Positions 24,072-33,552 of a stretch of DNA of 64,000 bases are shown in pieces. Positions within the stretch are counted from its first letter, which is position 1. Each line of letters opens with the position of its first letter. The notes under the pieces are model-generated. The model had not been told where the DNA came from, made no database searches, and saw only the letters and a program-made list of their open reading frames with translations. The stretch covers positions 62,001 through 126,000 of the forward strand of contig NZ_JBBHZZ010000004.1 in the NCBI RefSeq assembly GCF_037482405.1, written 5' to 3'. Position numbers and translations under genes: made by a program. The stretch is from Pseudokineococcus marinus (GTDB lineage: Bacteria; Actinomycetota; Actinomycetes; Actinomycetales; Quadrisphaeraceae).

Positions 24072-25973
24072 TCACCCCAACCCGGTCACGACCTGCCGGT
24101 CGCCCTCGGGCGTCACGACGACGACGCCGGGCAGGGCGGAGAGCAGCCGGTCGTAGCCGTAGGGCACGTCCCTCTCGACCGGCCCCTCGATGACCCGGAC
24201 GACCCCACCCTCCCAGGGCACCACCTGGACCCCGACAGGGGTGTCGCCCTCGCCGCGCCGGCAGGTGGCGAGGAGGGCGCCTCGCCACTCCGCCTCGGGG
24301 GGCGCGCACAGGCCTGTGACGACCTGGTCGGCCCCGGCCCGGGATCGCCGGACGTACGTCAGGTCCTCGGCGGGGTCCCCGAAGTACTCGTCCTCGACCG
24401 TGCCGTCGAGGAGGCGTCCCCACAGCGCTGCTGCGGAGAAGCCCTTCACGTCCAGGTCCTCGAAGGCCGCGTCGTCGGCGACGACGCGGCCGTCCTCGGC
24501 CGCCAGCACGAGGTGCAGCAGCCGCTGCTCACCGTCCTCGGAGGTCGCCACCCGCACGGCGGAGCCGTCGGCGGACGCGCGGAGCCGGGCTCCCCGCTCG
24601 TACGGGCCACCGATGCGGACGAGCGCCTCCGGCGACTGCCAGTCCTTCGTCGAGGGCACGGTCCGCGCCGTCCGCCACAGCTCCTCGCCGCTGCCCGATC
24701 GCAAGCCCAGCACGCGGACCTCGACCTCGCGAGGGCCCGCCTCGCACATGAGCAGCACGACGACGGCCGGCGCCGTCGCAGCGGTGCCCCAGTGCCGGCA
24801 CCCCTGCGGGACCGACCACGCCCAGTCGTCGGTCCCGTCGACGGCCCGTGCGGACAGCCCCTCCGTCTCGAACCAGTCGCCCTCGTCCTCGAGCAGGTGC
24901 GTGTCAGCCATCACGAGGGGGATCCCTCCCCAGCTCGACCACTCGAGGCCGTGCACGGCTCCGACCGGCTCGCCGGTGGCTCCGTCCAGGGCGACGAGGC
25001 GGGTCCCGCCGTCCTCGCCGTCCTCGCGGCTGCCCGACTGCAGGAGGACGGCGACGGTCCCGCCCCCCGGCGAGGCCTCCAGCTGCAGCGACTCGGCGCC
25101 GTCGAGCTCGAAACGCCAGCGCTCGCGCCCGGTGCGGCCGTCCAGGGCGACCACACCCGCCTCCGTCCGGTAGGCCACGCCCCCACCAGCAGCGACGACG
25201 TCGACACTGGTGGCGCTGAACGCCGTGCCCGGCGACTCGGCGTCCCCGTCGACGTCGCGCTCCCAGGCGACTCCCGTGGGGGGCGTGGTGGGCCCCTGGG
25301 TCGGGGCCGCGGCCTCGGCGGTCGTCGAGCGGACCGGGATCGCCGCCACCCCCGCCGCGACCGCCTGGGCGACGAGGAGGACGGCACCTGCGCCGACGAG
25401 GACGGCGACCACGACCGCGGCGGCGTCGACCGGGGCGACGGAGCCGGGCCGGGACCACGTGCCGCCGCGGGCCGGCGCGCGGAGGCCCAGCAGCGCCACG
25501 CCCGTGGCCGCCGCGAGGAGGCCGACGAGCAGCAGGACCACGTCGGGGTCGACGAGCCCCCCGGCGACGTCGACGACCAGTCCGACGGCGGTGAGGACGG
25601 TTGCTGCCGCGCCCAGGACGGCGGCGACCACCAGGGTGACCCGAGGGCCGGGGACCTCCTCGTGCTGCCACCTCAGGGCCACCAGGCCGCTGGCCGTCGC
25701 CAGGCCGGCCAGGAGCACCAGCACGCCGAGCAGGAAGGGACGGGTCTGCGGACCGGGACCGTGGGAGGACGTGAGGGCGAGCACCACGGTGACGACGCCT
25801 CCGACCAGGAGGGCGACGGGGACCAGGCCGTGCACCCGCGACCGGACGTGCGCGACCGCCCCCGCCGCCCTGCCGGCCCCGGCTCGACCGCCTCGGCGTC
25901 CAGCGAGAGGAGGCGCGCCCGGTCCGCCCCTCGCACGGTCGTCCGCCGCCTGGCCGGTCGTCGCGCCCTCCAC
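24072..25973 (-). CDS. Membrane protein with extracytoplasmic PQQ-like beta-propeller
   Basis: Up to 633 aa. The N-terminal third has about five membrane helices (from HGLVPVALLVGGVVTVVLAL to AAAVVVAVLVGAGAVLLVAQ). The rest is a repeat domain with PQQ-propeller blades: GVVALDGRTGRERWRFEL, TRLVALDGATGEPVGAVHG and LGLRSGSGEELWRTARTV. These motifs (alDxxTGxxxW) occur in BamB-like scaffolds as well as quinoproteins, and no dehydrogenase catalytic pattern is seen, so a structural or sensory role is likelier. The true start is uncertain; the first 40 residues are low-complexity. Confidence 0.75.
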   Translation of the reverse strand: MEGATTGQAADDRARGGPGAPPLAGRRGGRAGAGRAAGAVAHVRSRVHGLVPVALLVGGVVTVVLALTSSHGPGPQTRPFLLGVLVLLAGLATASGLVALRWQHEEVPGPRVTLVVAAVLGAAATVLTAVGLVVDVAGGLVDPDVVLLLVGLLAAATGVALLGLRAPARGGTWSRPGSVAPVDAAAVVVAVLVGAGAVLLVAQAVAAGVAAIPVRSTTAEAAAPTQGPTTPPTGVAWERDVDGDAESPGTAFSATSVDVVAAGGGVAYRTEAGVVALDGRTGRERWRFELDGAESLQLEASPGGGTVAVLLQSGSREDGEDGGTRLVALDGATGEPVGAVHGLEWSSWGGIPLVMADTHLLEDEGDWFETEGLSARAVDGTDDWAWSVPQGCRHWGTAATAPAVVVLLMCEAGPREVEVRVLGLRSGSGEELWRTARTVPSTKDWQSPEALVRIGGPYERGARLRASADGSAVRVATSEDGEQRLLHLVLAAEDGRVVADDAAFEDLDVKGFSAAALWGRLLDGTVEDEYFGDPAEDLTYVRRSRAGADQVVTGLCAPPEAEWRGALLATCRRGEGDTPVGVQVVPWEGGVVRVIEGPVERDVPYGYDRLLSALPGVVVVTPEGDRQVVTGLG

Positions 25974-26155
25974 GGGCGGCAGCCTGCCCGAGCCGCACGG
26001 GCGTGACGGTGAGGTCCCTCGGACGCGTCGACGTCGTCACCCGCGCGCGTCGCGTCGTCGCTGCCGAGGGCGGAGCACGGGCGAGGTCCGCCGACGTCCG
26101 CGTCCGTCACCTCGGGCGGCGGCCCCGCCCGGGTCGAGGCGCGGCTCGCGCCGGA

Positions 26156-28474
26156 TCAGCGAGCCCGTGGCGGACGTGGCTGCTCGCGACGGCGGGCCGC
26201 GCTCGGCCTCGCCCCACCGGCGCGGGGCACGGGGACGGGGACGGGCGGCCCTGCCGCCACCCGACCGAGGGCCCGGTGGTCGAGCTCCGCCGCGGGCACC
26301 GGCCGGCCGAAGAACCAGCCCTGGCCGTAGCGGACGCCGAGCGCGAGGAGGGCGTCGCGCTGCTCGGCCTTCTCGACGCCCTCGGCGAGCACGTCGAGCG
26401 CCACGACGCGGGCCATCGCGACGAGGCCGGCGACGACGGGCGAGCACCGCTCCCCGACCACGGTGGCGGTGACGGCGCGGTCCAGCTTGAGCACCTCGAC
26501 CGGGAAGCGGTGCAGGTAGTCCAGGGAGGTGTAGCCGGTCCCGTAGTCGTCGAGGTGCACCGCGACGCCGGCCGCTGCGAGCGCGAGGAGGTTCTCCGCG
26601 ACGACGTCGTCCTCGGGCAGCGGCTCGTGCTCGGTGACCTCCACGGCGAGGAGGCCGGCCGGCACGTGCGCGGAGGCGAGCCGGGCCACGACCTGCCGCG
26701 CGAGGCCCGGCACGACGAGGCTCCCCGCGGTGAGGTTGACGCTCACGGGCGGCGGCTCCGTCCCCCGCGCCCGCCAGGCCGCCAGCTGGGCGACGACGTC
26801 GCGGACGACGGCGGCGTCCAGCCGGGCGTCCAGCCCGCCGCTCGAGACGACGTCGAGGAAGGCGCCCGGGGCGAGCAGGCCGCGCTCCGGGTGGCGCCAG
26901 CGGACGAGCGCCTCCAGGCCCGCCACCCGGTCCGTCGCCAGCTCGACGAGCGGCTGGTAGTGCACCTCCAGCGCCCCCGCTCCGGGCTCCCCGGCGAGCA
27001 GGCAGCGCACCTCCGAGCCGGTCCGCACACGGTCGGCCACCGCGACCTGCAGGGCCGGCTCGAAGCCGACCGCCCGGTCGCGGCCCGCGGCCTTGGCGGC
27101 GTAGAGGGCGACGTCGGCCCGCGTCAGCGCGACCCCCAGCTCCTCGCCCGGCTCCGGACGCACGACGCCGAGGCTCGCGGTGCAGCCGACGACGAGCCCG
27201 TCCACCTCGGCGTCGCGCCGCAGCTCGGCGAGGACGCGCGCCACCACCTCGTCCACGGCGTCGGAGGCGACGAGCAGCACGAACTCGTCGCCGCCCAGCC
27301 GCGCCACGGCGCCCTGCGGCCCCACCGCGGCGAGGAGCCGGTCGCGGACCTCGAGGAGCAGGGCGTCCCCCGCGTCGTGGCCGTGCGCGTCGTTGACCTG
27401 CTTGAAGTCGTCGACGTCGACGAGCACCAGGGCGGGAGCCCCGCCCTCCTCGAGAGCCCGCGCGTGCGCAGCGGCGAGGCCGCGCCGGTCGAGCAGGTCG
27501 GTGAGCGGGTCGTGCTCGGCGAGGTGCTCGCTGCCGCGCAGCGCGAGGTACCCGCGGACGAGGCAGAGGGCGGCGAGGACGGCTCCGACGACGACGAAGG
27601 CGCCGACGGGCAGCCCGGCCCCGGGCGGGGCCGAGCGCCCGAACCACCAGAGCCCCACGGGCACGGCGAGCAGCGGCGCCAGGCCGAGCAGGGCGGCGGA
27701 GGGCGCGCGACGGCGCTGCAGCGCCTCGGGCGTCAGCGCCTCGTGCACCGAGGGGTGCAGGGCCGCGGCCGTGAAGAGGGCGAGGCAGAGCAGGCCGAGC
27801 GCCTGCAGCGGGTCCCCCGGCAGGGCCACCCGGTGCGCGGCGGCGGGCTGGAGGTTGTCGTAGGTGCTGATGGCCACGGCCGCGGCGAGGAAGAGGTGGG
27901 TGCTCCGCGTCAGGCCCCGCCTCGAGACGAGGAACCGCAGGCAGACGCCGAGCACGACCATGTTGGCGCTCGGGAGGAGGACGTGGCCGAGCTCGCGGCC
28001 GACGGTCGGCAGGGCCAGCGCCGCCACCTGCGCCGCCGTCAGGCCGAGGACGAGCGCCAGGACGAGGAGCTCCACGCGGCGCGGCGCGCCCCCGGGGCTC
28101 CTCCCGTCGCGAGGACGCCGGCGCCCGGTGGGGCGTCGGCGCAGCAGCCCCAGGACGGCCACCGCCGCGACGCCCTGGCCGCAGGTGAAGGCGGCGACGG
28201 CCGCGGGAACGCCGTCCGGTCCGAGCGAGGGGAGGGCCAGCGCCGCGCAGAGCAGCACGACCATGAGGGCGAGGAGCGTCCAGGTGCGGCGGGCACGAGG
28301 ACGGTGACGGACGAGGCCCAGCATCGTGCCGACGGACGCGCCGGTCGCCGCCAGCAGGGTCAGGGGCTCACGCAGCGGCGGGACGACGAGCGCGAGGGCT
28401 GCCGCGAGGGCCCCGGCGACGACGACCGCCCACGACGCGCGCACCCACCGGCGCTCGCGCCGCGACACCTCCAC
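26156..28474 (-). CDS. Membrane GGDEF-EAL c-di-GMP enzyme
   Basis: 772 aa. Residues 1-315 hold eight or nine membrane helices (a putative sensory module with no named domain I recognise). The GGDEF domain follows with DVDDFKQVN (353-361) and intact GGDEF (394-398); the RxxD inhibitory site before it is absent. The EAL domain has EAL at 521-523, EVTEHE, DDYGTGYTSL, VLKLD and LAEGVEK, with YGQGWFFGRP at the end. Both active sites look complete, so the protein may be a diguanylate cyclase, a phosphodiesterase, or both. Start GTG at 28474. Confidence 0.92.
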   Translation of the reverse strand: MEVSRRERRWVRASWAVVVAGALAAALALVVPPLREPLTLLAATGASVGTMLGLVRHRPRARRTWTLLALMVVLLCAALALPSLGPDGVPAAVAAFTCGQGVAAVAVLGLLRRRPTGRRRPRDGRSPGGAPRRVELLVLALVLGLTAAQVAALALPTVGRELGHVLLPSANMVVLGVCLRFLVSRRGLTRSTHLFLAAAVAISTYDNLQPAAAHRVALPGDPLQALGLLCLALFTAAALHPSVHEALTPEALQRRRAPSAALLGLAPLLAVPVGLWWFGRSAPPGAGLPVGAFVVVGAVLAALCLVRGYLALRGSEHLAEHDPLTDLLDRRGLAAAHARALEEGGAPALVLVDVDDFKQVNDAHGHDAGDALLLEVRDRLLAAVGPQGAVARLGGDEFVLLVASDAVDEVVARVLAELRRDAEVDGLVVGCTASLGVVRPEPGEELGVALTRADVALYAAKAAGRDRAVGFEPALQVAVADRVRTGSEVRCLLAGEPGAGALEVHYQPLVELATDRVAGLEALVRWRHPERGLLAPGAFLDVVSSGGLDARLDAAVVRDVVAQLAAWRARGTEPPPVSVNLTAGSLVVPGLARQVVARLASAHVPAGLLAVEVTEHEPLPEDDVVAENLLALAAAGVAVHLDDYGTGYTSLDYLHRFPVEVLKLDRAVTATVVGERCSPVVAGLVAMARVVALDVLAEGVEKAEQRDALLALGVRYGQGWFFGRPVPAAELDHRALGRVAAGPPVPVPVPRAGGARPSAARRREQPRPPRAR

Positions 28475-28555
28475 GCCTCCCCAACGGCAGGCGCGGGAGC
28501 GGTCTTGAGGTCCGCTCCGCGCCCGGGGAGAGACGAGCGCCCCCTCGGACGAGCG

Positions 28556-28605
28556 GAGGTGGCAGCCCCTCGTCGTGGAAGAGCACGTCGAGGGGCTGCC
28601 ACCTC
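28556..28605 (-). terminator. putA terminator, 17-bp perfect stem
   Basis: GAGGTGGCAGCCCCTCG (28556-28572) pairs without mismatch with CGAGGGGCTGCCACCTC (28589-28605), loop 16 nt. It lies just past the putA stop and separates it from the GGDEF-EAL gene. No T-tract. It is the longest perfect stem in the window. Confidence 0.85.
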
Positions 28606-28609
28606 GCCC

Positions 28610-31600
28610 TCAGGCCTGGGCGGCGTCCTGGGAGCGCGACGGGCGCTGGACGTGCCCGAAGCGGTGCCGCGTGCGGCTCACGGCCTGCTCGCGGACGACG
28701 GTGAGCAGCTCGCGACGGCCTGCGGCGAGCGCGGGGCCCGGGACGAGGCTCGTGCCCGCCTCGGCGGCCGCCGTGGCGACGGCGTCCTCGAGGGCGCCGA
28801 GGACGCGCAGGCGCTCCCCCGCCCGGCCCTCGCGCAGACGGGCGCCGAGCGCGGCGGCGTCCTCGACGACGACCCGCGCCCGCGGCGCCGGGTCCGCCCC
28901 GGCGGCCGCGACGGCCCGCAGGTCCTCCCGGTCAGCCGGGACGCTGAGCTCGAGCGGCGTCCCGGCGCGGGCCGCGGCGAGGCGCACCCGGGCGACGTCG
29001 CGCGGCGTCGTCCCCGGCCCGCACCGCACGCGCAGCGACGGCAGCGGCCGGTAGCGGAAGGTGTTCTCCTCCACCTCGAGGCCGGTCTCGTCGTGCTCGA
29101 CGCCGACCTCGGCGGCCCAGGCGCGCTCGTCGGACGCGGCGGCCGCGCGCAGCCACGCCGCGTCGTCGTCGCCCACGTGGGACGTCGTGGCGGCCAGCAC
29201 CGCGGCGACGGACGGGACGACGTCGCCGCCCGTGGTCGCGGGGAGCGGCTCGGCGTCGGCCCAGGTGCCCAGCTGGGCGACGTAGTTCGGCCCCCCGGCC
29301 TTGGCGCCCGGGCCGACGGTCGAGCCGTCCCAGCCGCCGAAGGACTGCCGCTGCACGATCGCCCCGGTGATGTGGCGGTTGACGTAGGCGTTGCCCACGG
29401 GCGCCAGCTCGAGCCAGGCGTCGACCTCGGCGTCGTCGAGCGTGTGGATGCCGCCGGTGAGGCCGTAGCCGGTCTCGGCGGCCACCTGCGCGGCCTCCTC
29501 GAGGTCGCGCACCGCCATGACGCCGAGGACGGGGCCGAAGCACTCCGTCGTCGCGAACCACGAGCCGCGCCGCACGCCCTCGCGGAGGCCCGGCGACCAC
29601 AGGCGCCCCGATCCGTCGAGCGGCCGGGGCTCGACGAGCCAGCGCTCGCCGGGCTCGAGCGTGGTCAGGCCTCGCAGCAGCTTGCCGCTCGGCGGCTCGA
29701 TGACGGGGCCCACGACGGTGGACAGGTCCGTGCCCCACCCGACGGGCAGCGAGCGGACGGCGTCCGCCAGCTGGCGGCGGAAGCGGTCGGAGCGCGCCAC
29801 GCTGCCGACGGCCAGCACGAGGCTCGCGGCCGAGCACTTCTGGCCCGCGTGGCCGAAGGCGGAGCGGACGACGTCGGCGACCGCCAGGTCGACGTCCGCC
29901 GACGGCGTGACGACGAGGGCGTTCTTGCCGCTGGTCTCCGCGAGCAGCCGCAGGTCGGGCCGCCACGAGCGGAAGAGCCGCGCCGTGTCGGACGCGCCCG
30001 TGAGGACGACGGCGTCGACGGCGGGGTGGGTGACGAGGCGCCGCCCGGCGTCGGCCTCGTCGGTGCGCAGCAGCTGCAGCAGCCCCTCCGGCGCGCCCGC
30101 CTCGGCGAGCGCCCGCTGGATCGGCTCGAGGCCGACCTCGGAGCACCGCACCACCTGCGGCGCGGGCTTGATGACGACGCCCGCCCCGGCCGCGAGGCCC
30201 GCGAGCACGCCGCCCATGGGGATGGCGACGGGGAAGTTCCACGGCGGCGTCACGACGACCACCCGCGCCGGGGTGAAGGCGGCGCCCTCGACCCGGTCGA
30301 GCTCGACGGCGCTGCGCGCGTAGTAGCGGGCGAAGTCGGCGGCCTCGGAGACCTCGGGGTCGGCCTCGGCCACCGTCTTGCCGGCCTCGTGCGCCATGAC
30401 GGCGACGAGGTCGCCGCGGCGGGAGGCGAGCAGGTCGCCGGCGCGGCGCAGGACGGCGGCGCGCTCGGCGGCCGGGACGCGCGCCCAGGCCTCGCCGGCC
30501 GCGCGGGCCCGCTCGACGGCGGCGTCGACCGCGGCGACGTCGGTGACGACGGCCGCGCGGACCGGGCCGGGGTCGCGGGTGAGCACCTGCTCGGCCCACA
30601 CCCGGTTGGCCGGGAGCGACGGGTCGGTGTCGGGCTCGCCGGTGAAGGCGAGCGCCTCGTCGGGGGCGCTGCCGGTCGTGGGCTCCCCCGGGCTCCGCTC
30701 GCCGCCGGAGGCCTCCTCGGCGAGGCGGTCCTGCGTGCGCCGCGGCGAGGCGGGCACCGCGAAGCGGCGGCGCACGGAGTCGCGGAAGCGCTGCTCCTGG
30801 TCAGCCAGGGGCGCCCCGTCCGCGGACTCCGGCGCGAAGAGGGCGTAGAGGTAGTTCTGCGGCGCGGCGTTCTCCTCGAGGCGGCGCACGAGGTAGGAGA
30901 CGGCGACGTCGAAGTCCTCGGGGTGCACGACGGGCGTGTAGAGCACGAGCCGCCCGGCGTCGGCCCTCACGGCGCGCGCCTGCGCGGGCGCCATCCCCTG
31001 CAGCATCTCGACGTCGAGGCCGTCCTCGGCCCCGCGGGCCCGCGCCACCTCCACGGCCAGCGCCACGTCGGGCAGGTTGTGGCTGGCGACGCCGATGCGC
31101 ACCCAGCGCGTGCGCTCGGGCGTGAGGGCGACGTCGAGGAGGCGGACGTAGTTCGCGTCGACGTCCTCCTTCGAGGTGTACGGCGCCTGCGGCCAGTCGT
31201 GCACCTCGGCGTCGACGTGCTCCATCGCGAGGTTGGCGCCCTTGACGAGGCGGACCTTGACCGGCGCCCCGCCGGCCTCGACGCGGGCGCGGGCGAAGGC
31301 GGTGATGCGCTCGAGCGCCGGGAGGGCGTCGGGCAGGTAGGCCTGCAGGACGATGCCCGCCTCGAGGTCCTCGAGCCCGGGCGTGGACACGAGCTGCTCG
31401 AAGACGTCGACGGTGAGGTGGAGGTCCTTGTACTCCTCCATGTCGAGGTTGAGGAAGACGTGCGGCGAGCGCGAGCGCGCCGTCCGGTACAGCGGCAGCA
31501 GGCGCTCGACGAGGCGGTCGCGGCTGCCCTCGACGTCCCACGGCACGAGCTGCGCCGCGACCGAGGACGCCTTGACCGAGACGTAGTCGACGTCCTCGCG

Positions 31601-32239
31601 CTCGACGATCCGGCGGACGGCGTCGAGGCGGCGGTCGGCCTCCTCGTGGCCGAGCACGGCCTCGCCGAGGAGGTTGAGGTTGAGCTGGACGCCGTCCCGC
31701 CGGGCCTTCGCCAGGTGGCGGCCGAGCGGGCGGTCGCCGGCGTCGGCGACGAGGTGGCCGACCAGCTGGCGCAGGCGCAGGCGGGCGGCGGGCATGGCGA
31801 CCCGCGGCAGGAGCGGCGCGAGGCGCGCGCCGGCGGCCATGAGCACCCTGTCCGGCACGGAGAGGAAGTCCGGCAGCGCGTCCCCGACCATCTCGCCGAG
31901 CGCCCGGGCGGCGACGGCGTCGTCCTCGGGGCGCGCGACGCGGTCGACGAAGAACATCGTCATGTCGACGCCGGCGGGGTCGTGGACGAGGGAGGCGAGG
32001 CGCTCGGTCGCCTTCTTCTCGTCGGCGGCCTGCGGGCCCTTCGTCGCCTCGACCCAGCGCTGCGCGCGCTCCAGCGCCGCGGGCACGCAGCGCTCGACGA
32101 CGTCGTCGGCGGGGGCGGCGGGCACGGACGCGACCCAGGCGTCCCAGGCCTCGCGCTGCTGCGCGAGGCCCTCGCGGGCCGCGCCGGACGTCGGGGCGGG
32201 CGTCGTCGCCGCGCCGGGGGCGGGGTCGGTGAGCGTCAT
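28610..32239 (-). CDS. putA: Bifunctional proline dehydrogenase / glutamate semialdehyde dehydrogenase
   Basis: 1209 aa. Oxidises proline to glutamate in two steps, passing electrons to FAD/quinone and then NAD+. The N-terminal half is the proline dehydrogenase barrel, with VKVRLVKGANLAMEHVDAEV and YLYALFAPES near its end. The C-terminal half is an aldehyde dehydrogenase with Glu768 in LAETSGKN and Cys802 in GHAGQKCSAASL. There is no N-terminal ribbon-helix-helix, so it is not a self-repressing PutA. A C-terminal extension of about 150 residues follows the ALDH fold. It is divergent from a PAS-AraC regulator across 53 bp and ends in a strong hairpin. Confidence 0.96.
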   Translation of the reverse strand: MTLTDPAPGAATTPAPTSGAAREGLAQQREAWDAWVASVPAAPADDVVERCVPAALERAQRWVEATKGPQAADEKKATERLASLVHDPAGVDMTMFFVDRVARPEDDAVAARALGEMVGDALPDFLSVPDRVLMAAGARLAPLLPRVAMPAARLRLRQLVGHLVADAGDRPLGRHLAKARRDGVQLNLNLLGEAVLGHEEADRRLDAVRRIVEREDVDYVSVKASSVAAQLVPWDVEGSRDRLVERLLPLYRTARSRSPHVFLNLDMEEYKDLHLTVDVFEQLVSTPGLEDLEAGIVLQAYLPDALPALERITAFARARVEAGGAPVKVRLVKGANLAMEHVDAEVHDWPQAPYTSKEDVDANYVRLLDVALTPERTRWVRIGVASHNLPDVALAVEVARARGAEDGLDVEMLQGMAPAQARAVRADAGRLVLYTPVVHPEDFDVAVSYLVRRLEENAAPQNYLYALFAPESADGAPLADQEQRFRDSVRRRFAVPASPRRTQDRLAEEASGGERSPGEPTTGSAPDEALAFTGEPDTDPSLPANRVWAEQVLTRDPGPVRAAVVTDVAAVDAAVERARAAGEAWARVPAAERAAVLRRAGDLLASRRGDLVAVMAHEAGKTVAEADPEVSEAADFARYYARSAVELDRVEGAAFTPARVVVVTPPWNFPVAIPMGGVLAGLAAGAGVVIKPAPQVVRCSEVGLEPIQRALAEAGAPEGLLQLLRTDEADAGRRLVTHPAVDAVVLTGASDTARLFRSWRPDLRLLAETSGKNALVVTPSADVDLAVADVVRSAFGHAGQKCSAASLVLAVGSVARSDRFRRQLADAVRSLPVGWGTDLSTVVGPVIEPPSGKLLRGLTTLEPGERWLVEPRPLDGSGRLWSPGLREGVRRGSWFATTECFGPVLGVMAVRDLEEAAQVAAETGYGLTGGIHTLDDAEVDAWLELAPVGNAYVNRHITGAIVQRQSFGGWDGSTVGPGAKAGGPNYVAQLGTWADAEPLPATTGGDVVPSVAAVLAATTSHVGDDDAAWLRAAAASDERAWAAEVGVEHDETGLEVEENTFRYRPLPSLRVRCGPGTTPRDVARVRLAAARAGTPLELSVPADREDLRAVAAAGADPAPRARVVVEDAAALGARLREGRAGERLRVLGALEDAVATAAAEAGTSLVPGPALAAGRRELLTVVREQAVSRTRHRFGHVQRPSRSQDAAQA

Positions 32240-32241
32240 CT

Positions 32242-32282
32242 CCCGAGGGTGCGCCCGCCCGAGGGCACCTGTCTTGTACGGT
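32242..32282. promoter_or_regulatory. putA / araC divergent control region
   Basis: Only 53 bp separate the two starts. CCCGAGGG occurs at 32242-32249 and again at 32258-32265, 16 bp apart, a direct repeat of the kind AraC proteins bind. TACGGT (32277-32282) is a plausible -10 for the regulator, ten bases before its ATG. Confidence 0.45.
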
Positions 32283-32292
32283 CCCGACTCCC

Positions 32293-33102
32293 ATGACGAG
32301 CGGCGCGCACCACGGCCCCGACGCGGACGAGCGCGGCGCCGTCGACGACGTCGCCGTCCCGCTCCCCGCCCCCGGCCGCCTCCCCGGCGGGTGGCCCGCG
32401 GAGGCGCTCGCGCCCGCGCTCCTCGACCTGCTCGACGAGACCGCCGACGTCATGTTCTGCGCGAAGGACGCGGGCGGGCGGTACACGGCCGTCAACGACG
32501 CCTTCGTGCGGCGCACGGGCGAGCGCTCGCGCCGCGACGTCGTCGGCCGCACCGCGCGCGAGCTGTTCGTGCCCGACCTCGCCGAGCGCTACGAGGAGCA
32601 GGACGCCGGCGTGCTGCGCACCGGCGAGCCGCTGCGCCACGAGCTCGAGCTCATCCGCCGCGAGGGCGGTGCCCCGGGCTGGTACCTGACGACCAAGCTG
32701 CCGGTGCGCGGGGCGGACGGCGACGTGCTCGGGCTGGTGAGCCTCAGCCAGGACCTCCGCGAGGCCGACGACGCGGACCCGGCCCTCACCGGCCTGTCAC
32801 GGGTCGTCGAGCTCGTCCAGGCCTCGGTCGCCGCCCCTCCCCGCACGAGCGACCTCGCCGCCGCCGCGGGCTGCTCGGTGCCCGTGCTCGAGCGGCGCGT
32901 CCGCCGGGTGTTCGGCCTGTCACCCCGCCAGCTCGTGCTGCGGACGCGGATCGACCGCGCCGCCGACCTGCTGACGACGACGGACACCCCGCTGGCCGAT
33001 GTCGCCGCCGCCTGCGGCTTCTACGACCAGCCGTCCTTCACCCGGCAGTTCGCGCGCCTCGCCGGGGAGACGCCGGGGCAGTTCCGGCGGCGGGGGCGCT
33101 GA
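32293..33102 (+). CDS. PAS domain-AraC family regulator, likely of putA
   Basis: 269 aa. Residues about 45-155 form a PAS domain: DVMFCAKDAGGRYTAVNDAF, then VGRTARELF and GDVLGLVSLSQD. Residues about 165-269 form an AraC-type double helix-turn-helix ending in DVAAACGFYDQPSFTRQFAR and GETPGQFRRR. PAS-AraC proteins sense a small ligand or redox cue. Because it is divergent from putA across a 53-bp region with direct repeats, control of proline catabolism is the likely role (inference). Start ATG at 32293. Confidence 0.88.
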   Translation: MTSGAHHGPDADERGAVDDVAVPLPAPGRLPGGWPAEALAPALLDLLDETADVMFCAKDAGGRYTAVNDAFVRRTGERSRRDVVGRTARELFVPDLAERYEEQDAGVLRTGEPLRHELELIRREGGAPGWYLTTKLPVRGADGDVLGLVSLSQDLREADDADPALTGLSRVVELVQASVAAPPRTSDLAAAAGCSVPVLERRVRRVFGLSPRQLVLRTRIDRAADLLTTTDTPLADVAAACGFYDQPSFTRQFARLAGETPGQFRRRGR

Positions 33103-33183
33103 CGGCTCCGGCCGCGCCCACGGACGGGTGACCCCGCGCGCCGCACGGGGTCACGGCGTCGCTCCTGCGCCACTGTCGGCGAC

Positions 33184-33537
33184 GTGAACCCCGTCCGCTT
33201 CGTCCGAGCCCTGCCGCAACCCGCGAAGGCCGTCTACACCGTCTTCTTCGTCGCGCTCGTCGTCGCCTTCGCCCTCGTCTTCGCCCTTCGGGACCCAGAC
33301 GTCGTCCTGGTCCTGGTGGCGCCGGGTGCGCTCATGGTCGTCGTCGGCCTGCTCCAGGTCTTCGACGTCAACGGCACCGCGACCCGCATGGCGTCCTTCG
33401 TGACCGAGAGCCGACCGCTCGGCGTCGACTACTCCCGGTCCGTCATGGCCACGCCCCGCTACGTGCGCCTGGTGGGTCTCGCGTACGTGCTCATCGGCCT
33501 CTTCTGGTGCGCGCTGGCCCTGGGCCTCGTCGAGTGA
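33184..33537 (+). CDS. Small three-helix membrane protein, unknown function
   Basis: 117 aa from a GTG. Helices at about 16-36, 41-60 and 96-115. A conserved-looking loop lies between helices 2 and 3 (FVTESRPLGVDYSRSVMATP). I do not recognise the family. CACTGT lies seven bases before the start and may be a weak -10 of a leaderless mRNA. It is convergent with the DUF3140 gene, whose stop lies only 15 bp away. Confidence 0.7.
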   Translation: MNPVRFVRALPQPAKAVYTVFFVALVVAFALVFALRDPDVVLVLVAPGALMVVVGLLQVFDVNGTATRMASFVTESRPLGVDYSRSVMATPRYVRLVGLAYVLIGLFWCALALGLVE

Positions 33538-33552
33538 GGACGAGGCGAGGCC

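Noticed and set aside
26003..32296. A 2097-codon open frame on the plus strand
   Set aside because: It is antisense to the GGDEF-EAL and putA genes and is open only because of the extreme third-position GC bias. Its translation is Arg/Gly/Ala/Asp-rich with no motif.
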